64,000 bases of DNA from assembly GCF_023053635.1 (NCBI RefSeq), contig NC_086172.1, positions 90,610,181 through 90,674,180 of the forward strand. The letters run 5' to 3'. The stretch comes from Elgaria multicarinata webbii. Its lineage: Eukaryota; Chordata; Lepidosauria; Squamata; Anguidae. Each line of letters opens with the position of its first letter. Position 1 is the first letter of the stretch. The translations under genes and the position numbers were made by a program. The notes below the pieces were generated by a model. It did not search any database. It worked only from the letters and a program-made list of their open reading frames with translations, and was not told where the DNA came from. Of this stretch, positions 22,784 to 33,100 are shown in pieces.

Positions 22784-23472
22784 GGAGACTTTCAGATACT
22801 GCCCAGGGTATTTATTTTTGATCACTGATGGAAGGTAAAAGCAGAAGAAGCTTTGCCCCAGATGGGGAACTCCAGGAGCTACATCCAGCTGGAGGTTTGC
22901 CATTCCTGCCATATTGGATAGGAGGGGTTTTGGCTAGCCTAGTGCATCTGAAGTTTTGGTGCGCTAGCCAAATAAGTGATCATCTGCTACTCTTGTTTTG
23001 AGCATTTTCCCTCAGCATCGTTCAGCACTCTGTTTTGATTTGCCTCACCTATTTCAACACAGTGGTTGGAGAAAAGTGCTTTACCATCTGTTCTTCCCAC
23101 AACTCGCTTTTTATTTTATTTTTTTCATTTGTGTATGCAGCCCATACCAAAAAGTCCCAGACACTCTCACTTCTGCTTCTAAAAACACAGCCTACCCCTC
23201 TAACTCTGTGCTGCGTGTCAAGCTTCATTTCCCAGAACAGGATGTCCCTATGAGCTCTGGATCAGCAAACGCGTGCTCAATGCAAAGAGGACCAAAATGA
23301 TCAGCACTTTACAGTAAAAGATGACCACGCTGCAGCAGCATGACTAATTTTCTATGTGGCTTCAAATATTTGTATTATCAGAACTTCAGATGAAAAGCGG
23401 TGCAAAGTTTCCAGGGGAAACCCCTATGTGTGTTAGAGGTTTGTGACCACATTACTTCCGTATGGTAGGAAC

Positions 23473-23686
23473 CAGTGGCGGCTCGTGGCTCCAATTTCGT
23501 TGGAGCTCTAAATCCATTCTAACCCAGAACCAGCCAGAACTCTATAGGAGCAATCCAAGTGATGAAACTATTTTGGGGACAGGGTTTATCACCTTGGATA
23601 GCTCCTTTAGAATTCTGGCAGGTTCTGAATGAAACCCAGAATGGATTCACAACTCCACTGAAATCATAGCCCCAAAGCCTCTACTG
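23473..23686. mobile_element. hAT-type MITE with perfect 8-bp target duplication
   Basis: The element starts CAGTGGCGGCTCG and ends CCTCTACTG, with imperfect TIRs that both begin CAG. It is flanked by identical 8-bp direct repeats GTAGGAAC at 23465-23472 and 23687-23694. The interior is a palindrome (CCATTCTAACCCAGAACC against GGTTCTGAATGAAACCC; AGCTCCTTTAGAATTCT against its inverse). At 214 bp with no ORF it fits a hAT-mobilised element. A related copy lies at about 47338-47486. Confidence 0.85.
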
Positions 23687-23694
23687 GTAGGAAC

Positions 23695-24600
23695 TCTATC
23701 TAGCTGGGGATTATAGGAGAAATGACTCTCATCCATCAAGCCCAACGTTTATGGACTTCAAAGTATTTTTATTTGTGAAGTCCTTGTTTCCTGACACTGC
23801 TGCTCCATTAATTTCTAATTTATGGTAACACCTCACTTGTGAATTGCCAAAAAGAGGACAAAACAGGCCAATGATCTGCATAAAATGTGCATGTGCTACT
23901 TTATCTGCCTAGATGCAAATTTAGAACTAATTATAATTTAAATGGAAATGCAGTACATCTCACCAAAGTATCAAAGACTGACCTGTGTACGTACCTGTTT
24001 AGCCTGCTGCTCAAGTGCTAACGGTGGATGAGCAACCAATCTTATGGTTCTTTTTCATTAAACAGGAATTGCTCAGCCCTTCAAACACAGGATTGTCCTC
24101 TGTTAAAAAGACACCTGGCCACCCTATCTCACACAGTAGAAAGACTTGAGTGGGCATATTAACTGGATTGTAGACACAGGAAATCCTTCAGTATTTCTAT
24201 TTCAAATCTCCCTTTTCACACCAAAATTAAGTTTTTCATTCTAACCTTGCTTGCTATTGTTGCTGAACGTTTTGAAAAAGAGCTCTCTTGACATAAATTA
24301 CTGTAATTAGCAGTCCTCTAGAAGGCATATAGATTTAAACTGATGATGCAAATGAAAGAACAGCAGTTTATATTACAGAGGGCACACAGTGAAGGACATC
24401 CTTTTTTTGTTTAAAAGAAAGACTGTCAAGTCCTTGACATCACAATTAACCTTGAACACACGCAATCTTAGGAGGCCCTCTTGATTTCCTTTGGGCTACA
24501 GTGCTCATGTCAAAGACATCCAAGAGAAGTTTGCTAGGGATATAAAATGGTATTTCCAGTGTTTTTAAAAGGGGGCACAGCAGAATGCCCCCACCCTTCC
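23695..24600. other. Intergenic sequence with no recognised feature
   Basis: AT-rich, with no repeat family or exon that I can support. Confidence 0.5.
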
Positions 24601-24612
24601 AATTCCTTGAAG

Positions 24613-24617
<5 letters not shown>

Positions 24618-24657
<40 letters not shown>

Positions 24658-24790
24658 TATAGCGCCATCAATGTACATGGTGCTGTACAGAGTAAAACAA
24701 TAAAATAGCAAGACCCTGCCGCATAGGCTTACATTCTAATATTTACATTAGGCTTACATTCTAGATTTGCATCAGAATATAGGGTCGAAC
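24618..24790 (-). repeat. LINE/SINE 3' tail, minus orientation
   Basis: (ATT)n(TTTA)n followed by TATAGCGCCATCAATGTACA, GTGCTGTACAGAG and GGCTTACATTCTAA. On the minus strand this is a 3' terminus ending in GGCGCTATATAAATAAATAA. An ACATTAGGCTTACATTCTA segment is duplicated in tandem. Confidence 0.55.
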
Positions 24791-24939
24791 CAGGTCCCCA
24801 CCTGGGACTGGACCCTTACAAAGGCCTTTAAAAGAGAGTGCCCTGTGTGCAGCAGAAGAAGTGAACTGTCATCATCACTACCATTTAAAAAGGCTAGTTT
24901 ACTGTTTGAATGATTTTATGACAGTTTATTACTTATTAT

Positions 24940-25330
24940 CCAGTCAGGCTATGCGCATACAGAAACATAATAAAATACTCCTCACACCAGAGGTAATACC
25001 AAAATACAAAGTGTTAATAAAATGGCTAACAAGAGCAGGTTAAAACATCTTGTGATCCTGGACAATATTTGCTGACTTATTATATCAATAATTTTAGTCT
25101 TTTATGGCTGCCAGTGACTTTTGTTTCTCCAGAGCCCATTTGACAAACTGGGTAGTCCTATATGACGTGAAATAGTCTGTACCAGCCAGTAATGTTAGAG
25201 TTATGCTTGCAGAGGAGATATAATTGAACCCAACAATTAAGGGCTGAAGATATTGATTCCTCAGCTCTGCGTACAATGGGCATTCTGCTAGGAAGTGTAC
25301 CATGTCCTCTGCCTTAAGACAGCCAGCTGG
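24940..25330 (-). repeat. LINE ORF2 C-terminal fragment
   Basis: The minus strand encodes HFLAECPLYAELRNQYL and then KWALEKQKSLAAIKD. This resembles the C-terminal Cys/His-containing end of a LINE ORF2 (xxFLxxCPLYxxLRxxYL). Only about 70 codons are open. The LINE clade is not determined. Confidence 0.5.
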
Positions 25331-25744
25331 CCAATCTGCTTTTACACTGTGGTAGGACTTATAGCATCAGCTGGAGCCATGCCTATATGACTCTACTTTG
25401 CCCACTGTTCCCCCGCCCCCGTCCTGCCACCCAAACCCCATAGCATTGCTGCTGCGAAGCAGAAGAGCTACACAGCGGGAGTAAACACGGGAAAAATTGC
25501 AGTGCTGTTATCAGATGGCACGAATGGGGAGCAAATATTGAGGGACCCAGGAAACTGCAAAAAAAAGTCTTTTTCTAATGGTAACTCTGCGCAGCTTTGA
25601 GAGCTTGTAGCAGTGCGGCATATATCTTACCTGCCATTACTTTTGTTTCCTGACTTTTCCATTGCCATGGCGGCCATTACGAGTCTTGCTGAGCCCACGG
25701 CCCTGCATTCCCACCCACCCCCGCACTGAGATCTGCCCCTAGAT

Positions 25745-25925
25745 CTGCCCACTTCTTTTTTTTAGATCTTAAAAACTTTATTTCAAAATAAGATAAAGTT
25801 ACATTAATGACATTACAAGTATGGTGGTTGTTTCTTCATGATGAAAATACATACTTACAAGAGTATTTCAGGCTGAGCAGTTACATTGTCTGTATTGTAT
25901 GAATACATTACCAATTCTAATTACA
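25745..25925 (-). other. Possible reverse-transcribed 3' end
   Basis: On the minus strand an AATAAA (within TTTGAAATAAAGTTTTTAAG) is followed about 15 nt later by an A8 run, the arrangement of a retro-inserted polyadenylated transcript. No parent gene is recognised and no target duplication was found. Confidence 0.25.
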
Positions 25926-26091
25926 ATCAATATGTCCACTTTCTAAACCTCAACTGAAGCCACCGCTGACAGATGGAGAAACAACTGTGGTGATATTGGA
26001 GCAATTGAAAAGTCACAGCAAATGGACACTTCGAAAAAACGCAACTTCAAGGGAAAAGCCTGCTGTGGCTGAAAGTTGGCAGCTGCGTCAT

Positions 26092-26092
26092 A

Positions 26093-26139
<47 letters not shown>

Positions 26140-28010
26140 TTATTTGTATCCCGCCTTTTGCCCAATGCTGGGCCTCAAGGCGGCCTTACAAAGTTTAAAA
26201 TATACATGGGGGGGGGGGAGGGAAACAAAACCATAAACAATTAAAAAATACACAACAAAATTATAAAACATTAACATAGATGGAGGGCTGGATTATTCTC
26301 CAAAGGCCTGCTTGAACAAAAAAGTTTTAGCCTGCTTCCGAAAGCCCATCAAGGAGGGGGCCAGCCTAGCTTCCCCAGGAAGAGAGTTCCAGAGCACCGG
26401 AGCAGCCAACGAGAAGGCCCTATCCCATGTTCCCACCAAGCGTGCCTGTGAAGAAGGTGGGACTAAAAGAAGGGCCTCTCCAGAAGATCTCAAAGTACGG
26501 GCAGGCTCATAGGGGAGAATACGTTCTTTCAAATAACCTGGACCCGAACCATATAGAGCTTTATAGGTCATAACCAGCACTTTGAATTGTGCCCGGAAAC
26601 AGACTGGAAGCCAGTGGAGCTGTTTTAACAGGGGAGTTGTCTGCTCCCTGTAACCAGCCCCGGTCAACAATCTGGCTGCAGCTCTTTGAACCAGCTGGAG
26701 TTTCCGAACACTCTTCAAAGGCAGCCCCACGTAGAGCGCGTTACAGTAATCCAATCGGGATGTAACTAAGGCATGTGTCACCGTGGCCAGGTCCGACATC
26801 TCTAGGAACGGGCGCAGCTGGCGCACTAGCTTTAACTGTGCAAATGAACTCCTGGCCACCGCCGAAACCTGGGCATCCAGGCTCAGGGCTGAATCCAGAA
26901 GTACACCCAAGCTGCGGACCTGTGTCTTCAGGGGGAGTGTAACCCCATCCAACACAAGCTGAATCCCTATTCCCTGATCTGCCTTTCGACTGACCAGGAG
27001 CACCTCTGTCTTATCTGGATTGAGCTTCAATTTGTTCGCCCTCATCCAATCCATTACTGCCAACAAACAGCGGTTTAGCACAGAAACTGCTTCCTTGGAA
27101 TTGGGTGGAAAGGAGTAGTAGAGTTGGGTGTCATCATCGTACTGGTGGCACCGCACCCCACAACTCCGGATAACCTCTCCCAACGGTTTCATGTATATGT
27201 TAAATAGCATGGGGGACAAAACAGAGCCCTGAGGGACTCCACAGGCCAATGGCCAAGGAGTCGAACAGGAGTCCCCCAGTACCACCTTCTGGGTCCGTCC
27301 ATCCAGGAAGGAATGGAGCCACTGTAAAACAGTGCCTCCAAGACCCATCCCAGCAATGCGGCCCAGAAGGATACCATGGTCGATGGTATCGAACGCCGCT
27401 GAGAGGTCCAGCAGAACCAGCAGGGACACATTCCCCCTGTCCAGTTCCCGGTGAAGATCATCCACCAAGGCGACCAAAGCTGTTTCTGTCCCATAACCAG
27501 GCCTGAAGCCAGATTGAAATGGATCTAGATAATCCGTCTCATCCAGGAATCTCTGGAGTTGGGAGGCCACCACACGCTCCAATACCTTGCCCAAAAATGG
27601 GATGTTGGAGACTGGCCGGTAGTTATCCAGTACAGTGGGGGCCAAGGAGGGCTTTTTCAGTGTGGGTCTTACCACTGCCTCCTTCAAACAGGCTGGGACC
27701 CTTCCTTGGCGAAGGGAGGCATTGACCACTCCGCTTACCCACTCAGCCAGTCCCCCTCTGGCAGCTTTTATAAGCCAGGAAGGGCAAGGATCTAGTATAC
27801 ACGTGGTGGCTCTCACCAATCCAAGGACCCTGTCCACATCATCAGACTGTGCAAATTGAAAGGTATCCAATAATGCTGGACAAGCAGGTGCCAAAGTTAC
27901 ATCCACTGGATCTGCATCAACAATAGCATCCAAGTCAGAGCGGATCCGAGCGATTTTGTTTGCAAAGTGCTGGGCAAATTGGTCAAATATAAAAGACAGG
28001 GAACAACTAC
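26092..28010 (-). mobile_element. L2-type LINE, 5'-truncated, with intact RT ORF
   Basis: The minus strand carries a 546-codon open frame (26293-27933). It contains RT motif A (LLDLSAAFDTIDHGIL), motif B (GVPQGSVLSPMLFNIY), motif C (QYDDDTQLYYS) and the L2 C-terminal block (LDYCNALYVGLP, LQLVQRAAARLLTG, LHWLPVCFRAQFKVL, LWNSLPGEARL). Coding similarity continues upstream of the first Met (FDQFAQHFANKIARIRS) to about 28010, where the copy is truncated; the endonuclease domain is missing. A short 3' UTR ends in GGCGGGATACAAATAAATAT and a long (ATA)n tail (26095-26137 on the plus strand). Absence of stops over 1.6 kb suggests a young insertion. Motif C has Asp where L2 RTs usually have Ala (YADD). 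Confidence 0.9.
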
Positions 28011-29820
28011 ACAGCCACGAAAAGGTATTTAGAGCGTGTAAACAAGCCCTTAGTCTACCATTAATATCCCCATATAATAGCCTTATCCAATCCAGTTCCT
28101 TCCAGACAAGTTGTATTGCAACCCCCTATTACAGATTTGGCCTTTGCAGGTTGTTCTTAATCTACAATTCTAGTATACAGGAAGTCTTTGGCTGCCAGTT
28201 AACTATCTATTGATGATCAATACATTTTAAACAAAGCATACACCAAAAATTGTTTTAAGTGGATTCAATTTTGGTTTTGTACTAACAAGAATTTGTAAAG
28301 AAAAATCATTTTGATCTGTTCTTATTTGAAATATACTTGTAATAATTAAGACATAATTTGCATAAAATGGCATAAAAACATTTATGTTGGTAAACAGAGC
28401 TTTGTTAAAGATTCTTAGATCTTAATACTTTAATCGGGAATAACATTTCTTAAACATTTCTTGGTAGGTAATAACTAATATTACCTACTGTCCCATAAAT
28501 GAGGACTCACAGTCTTAATTATTTCATTGCCATTAAACATTCTTTAAAAATGTGAACATACATAAAAGGCTTGTAAATGCACCTTTCAGGTTAGATAAAA
28601 TCAATTTTGATTATACATTTGCGAAGATAACTCCTTACTCATAACTTGCCAATCAAACTTAAGTCTATACATTTTCCTAGGCATTTGTATATTAAGCTTT
28701 TTGATGTGCAGACCTTACACAATATTTTTTTGCTTATTAATTGATAAGCAAAAAATTAAGTACATTTTTGACCTGGAATAATACAGTCTCAAACCAGTTC
28801 ATTATTCAAATAACTTTTTGGCCCAAGTGACAGAGCTTTAACTCCACATTTTCTCTTTGGAAACCATCTAGGTCATTTTGACCATTATTTTTTATGCCAG
28901 TTACCCAGCATTCATTGTGAAGCTGCATTTTCCCTTTAATGCAATTATCCCTTTTTACTTACATTTTAAAATTCTTAATTATTCATCATTAACATTTGGT
29001 ATATGCATTTCATAATAAGACAATCTTATATTGTTTTAAAGAGGCGGTTAATACTTTTCTCAATCTTCCCAACAACTCCAATAAAATCAGCTATTTCTTA
29101 AAAAATCCAGGACATCCAATCATCCACAGCTGGCCACATGGCTGAGGAAGACTGCCATATTGTTACAATTATCATGTGTTATGATCTCCACAATTCAGGT
29201 GGCGCTAGGCATGATAGTGACTTAGGAGTTCATCAGACCAGCATTTTATCGCACGCACACCACTGCTGCCCACATGCACCTCCCGCTCCTTCTTCCTTTG
29301 CAAAATAGACCCCTTTTAATCAGACTTTTTAAAAATGGAATGTGCTGTGATCGCCTGCCTTGTGCAGGAAAAGGGGCATGATAAAAATGGCCTCTGAATG
29401 GGCCACATGGTCTTTGTTTGCTTCCTCTTTCCCCTCCCGGAAGAAAGAGGAAGTAATGAGGGACAAAAGTGGGGGCGGAGAAGCGACAGTGAGGAAATGG
29501 ACTTTCCTCTTGTGTGATGATGCTAGAGCTCCTCTCTCGTAGGCATACAGCTTTAAAGACTGACTCAGCACTACAGATGCAGGTTTCTCCTCTTCAACCT
29601 ACAATGTACGCGCAAGTTACACCAAGATGCAGTAGAACAAGGACTCAGAATACGGATTCAGGTATTTCAAATGAATTCACTTCACTACCAATGTCCATCT
29701 TCTGACGTCTAAAATCATCGTTCTTGTTGGGTTTGGGGTTTCCAGGAAAATATATCCCACACGAAACAAAACAAAAGGAAATCTAGATCAGCTGCCACTT
29801 TATCACTTTCAACCCCCACC
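28011..29820. other. AT-rich intergenic sequence
   Basis: Strongly AT-rich (especially 28200-29100), with no repeat or exon that I can identify. Towards 29300 the composition shifts to the GC-rich TSSC4 promoter region. Confidence 0.6.
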
Positions 29821-30043
29821 AATGTTCACTTGTAAGCAAACGCGTTGCGCTCTTACCACGTTGCTGGGGATCCCAAGTGGTGCCAGGCGCCAAGCGCAAG
29901 TGTTACTCTTGTTTTTCTATCTCTGTGATGACGACACGCACTTCACGCCGGATCCCCGATGTGGAGATGATAACAATCATTGCGGCTCCCAGAACGCATC
30001 GGGACAAGAAGTCGAAGGAGAGGGTTCGAGTTATCTGCGAGAT

Positions 30044-30062
30044 GCCTTCTGGGATATGTCGT
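30044..30062 (-). promoter_or_regulatory. ZNF143/THAP11-like (SBS) site
   Basis: On the minus strand this reads ACGACATATCCCAGAAGGC, close to the established ACTACAnnTCCCAGnntGC motif bound by ZNF143 and THAP11 at CpG promoters. Assigned by motif recognition only. Confidence 0.6.
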
Positions 30063-30115
30063 TTTAGCGGCTCCAAGTTAGCGTAAGGTCCTATCGCGTC
30101 CTGCGCACAGAAAAA

Positions 30116-30134
30116 ACTTCATGTCCCAGCGTGC
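30116..30134 (+). promoter_or_regulatory. ZNF143/THAP11-like site, second copy
   Basis: ACTTCATGTCCCAGCGTGC matches most positions of the ACTACAnnTCCCAGnntGC motif. An ETS core (CCGGAAG) follows 2 nt later. Confidence 0.5.
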
Positions 30135-30148
30135 GCCGGAAGAATGGC

Positions 30149-30158
30149 ATGGAAGACG
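30149..30158 (+). CDS. Upstream ORF, exon 1 coding part
   Basis: ATGGAAGACG directly before GTAGGC. The start context is good (G at -3, G at +4). Contributes MED and the first base of a Val codon. Confidence 0.45.
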
Positions 30159-33100
30159 GTAGGCCGCGGCAGGAATCGAGTGCAGTAGTCGGGGGCAGAC
30201 AGATGTGAGTCGGAGTGGTGTGCGGGGGCTCCCGAAGACGTCGAGGTGCCGGCCGTGTCGGAGGTAAGGAGGTGGATGTAATGTCGTGGGTACGGCGGGC
30301 TGTGGCCCCAGTTGGTGATGCGGATTCCGCGGGGAGGGCGGCACGTTATCGCCATGTGTGACAGGGAGAAGCGCAGGTTAGCAGGAGAGGGAGAGAAGGA
30401 TTGCCTCGCTGTATCGGGCCGAAGGTCCGCCTGCTTGTGTCCCAAACCGGCCAGCCAGAGGCGCCAGGAAAGCCCGCGATCGGGCATGAAGGCGATAGCT
30501 CCCCTCGGCCCCGGCCTCTGGAGTTGGAGCCGTGGCCCCGCGGCTCATGGCTCTGGGTCGCCCTCCCGCCCCGAGTTTGTCTCATCCTGTCTTCAGGAAG
30601 CAAGTCAGAGTCGGATCCACGCAATCAAGACTAGATCCTATTAAATTTACATGCTTTCTACAGGCAGGATCCCCCAAATGACAGATCGCATCTGCCCTTC
30701 GCGAACTGAACTATAAAAATCACGTAGCCGGTGTTCGTTTTGGCACCACCATCTTTTAAAGCCATCTAAACCAGAGGCCTTTACCATAAGCAAATTGTGC
30801 AGTGTGTGTATAAGTGCATTCTTTTGTCCTCCCTGAATTTATGGCCACAGTCGCATTGTGTCAATAAGTAGAGAAAAAAATATTTCAGTTGACTCTTTCC
30901 TTGGTTATTGCCCGGAGAGTAAAGACACAGCGGCCTGTGCTTGTCTTGGTTTTAAATCACAGTCTTCAGTTAGGGGCAGCAACTCGGTACAAAGGGTAGC
31001 TTCTCTCCTCCTGACAACATCAATAACCAAATAATACTTTTCATTTATATTGCACTCTAAAGCATTACGACGCTTATGAGGTTTCTCATAGCTTCCTCCT
31101 GCTCACATAATACCTGTCAGTTAACAGAGCTTTAATTGGCTTTTAACTGAAAGTGACAAGGGTTTACTCATGCTTAGGCCAGGCTAATTGCTATATTTGG
31201 GATCAGAAAACTATTCCACACATGCACTCATGTTATTTAGAGACTTGTGGGGGATTGTATTTCCAATAACAAGTGAGAGGAGACACGGTAGCACTCTTCA
31301 AGTACTTGAAAGGTTGTCGCACAGAGGAGGGCCAGGATCTCTCCTTGATTATCCCAGAGTGCAGGACACGGAATAATGGACTCAAGTTACAGGAAGCCAG
31401 AGTCCAGCTGGACATCAGGAAAAACGTCCTGACTGTTAGAGCAGTACGACAATGGAACCTGTTACCTAGGGAGGTCATGGGCTCTCCCACACTAGAGGCA
31501 TTCAAGAGGCAGCTGGACAGCCATCTGTCAGGGATGCTTTGAGGTGGATTCCTGCATTGAGCAGGGGGCTGGACTCGATGGCCTTATAGGCCCCTTCCAT
31601 CTTTACTATTCTATGATTCTATGACTCTCTTGACAGACTTACCTGAAGCATTTTGCTCTGCCAGATAACTTTCTGCAGAATTCTACCCTTTGCTTGTTTT
31701 CTTCATGTGGGTTGATGCCTGTGTGGTAGAGGGAATAGATGGTGCATGGAGGGGCTTGCTTTTGGACAGTGAATCCAAGCCAATGGTCTCTATAATTTTT
31801 GTACTGGGGGACAAACGAGTGTTTTCCAGTACTTTTTTTTTTTAGTAACTGCTTTGTGGAGGTCTTTATGGAATTAGGTTGTATAAAAGAGGCCAGCAAG
31901 TAGTAGTCTCCCTCCTCCCTCCCCCAACCCCCCTCCCAGCAATGGCTAGTAATGCTTTTGACAAGTTACGAAAATGTTACTTGAAGAAAAATTTAGCTGT
32001 GGAGTCCCATTATATATTTAAGCCCCAACACACAAATGTCAGCTTCATATCTGAGTCACGTATGAGACAATGGCAAAAATGAGGACTTGAATTGCTGCAA
32101 GGGTATGAACTAGAGGGGGGGAAAGTAATGTGCTCTTTGGCTTTCCCACAGTTGAGATAACAGAAATCAAGACTAGTATGGAAGATTCTGATGGGGACCT
32201 TTCCAATCAGAGAGAAGCCATCCTGTCTGAATCATATCCTAATCAGATCACTACAAAGAATCTGTGAGTCTTCTCTTTCTGTAAACTTTTTTTTTCTTCA
32301 TTTTTCTATTTATTACCAGTGAGGAGCACCTACAGCCCCACTTTAAAAAACCAGAACTCACATAATGTAGGTATATTTTTGGGCCTTTAGATTTTGCCTA
32401 CATGTTTTATGTTAATGCCTGAAATGCAAAGCTATTAAATTAATATTTGGTTCTGTTCTTCCCATTCCCCTCAAATGTTTTTTTCTATAACTAGGGAAAT
32501 TAATTGGATTGCTTTCCTAAACATTTGCCTAGGCGCCTGCTCACACAACATGACTTCCCCTTGCTCCCTTTCCCCCTGCAGCCCACAGCACCCCTAAATC
32601 TGCTCTGAAGGGCCAGCCTTCCAGAGCAGGTTTGGGCTGGGCCTGCAGTCGGCAGGAGGAAACTCTTCTGCCAGGAGTTCCCATTCTACTCAGCACTGGA
32701 TCCAACCCTCTGTTTAGAAAGTGAATGTTTAAATATTCATGCAAGCTGTGTAAATGGCACACCAAAGTCCTGTGCAATGGGTACATAGATATCTGATCAA
32801 AATGTGCAAAGATTCTGTTTTCCAATTTTAAAAGGATTACTTGTAGAGGTTGTTAGGTCAAGGCTAGAGGTGACAAAAACTGAAATGGCAAGTACTGTTG
32901 ATGCACTAGAAAACTGCTACTCCACACTTATTTATTTATATATTTGCGCTGATGATATGTCCAACCTCTTACTGCCAGGGTACAAGATCTGAGAACCTTG
33001 GTGGCTTTAACTGACCCAGAGGATGGAATACTGGTTCAAACTCCAGATGGTGAGTGGCTAGTAGATTTTTCCATGCCTGTTTACTGTCACCATAAAGTAG

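Larger units (their letters stand above)
29850..30630 (+). promoter_or_regulatory. CpG-rich promoter of the TSSC4 transcription unit
   Basis: A CpG-dense, GC-rich island in otherwise AT-rich DNA, placed where a TSSC4 promoter is expected. It has no TATA box. It contains two ZNF143/THAP11-like sites (30044-30062, 30116-30134), a partial third (CTCCCAGAACGCA, 29986-29998) and an ETS core CCGGAAG (30136-30142). Two ATGs in good Kozak context follow at once (30144 and 30149), so the 5' UTR is probably short. Candidate donors are at 30159 and 30264. Confidence 0.75.

Noticed and set aside
24618-24660. CRISPR-like regular repeats
   Set aside because: Simple ATT/TTTA microsatellite at a LINE tail; this is a vertebrate genome and no spacers are present.
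30119-30644. Several ORFs of 77-122 codons in the CpG island on both strands
   Set aside because: GC-rich promoter DNA is stop-poor; none continues into a supported exon.
31942-32082. 46-codon ORF starting MASNAFDKLRKCY just before upstream-ORF exon 2
   Set aside because: Protein-like in appearance, but it ends in a stop before the exon 2 acceptor, has no donor in frame and no recognised family; left as chance unless RNA supports it.
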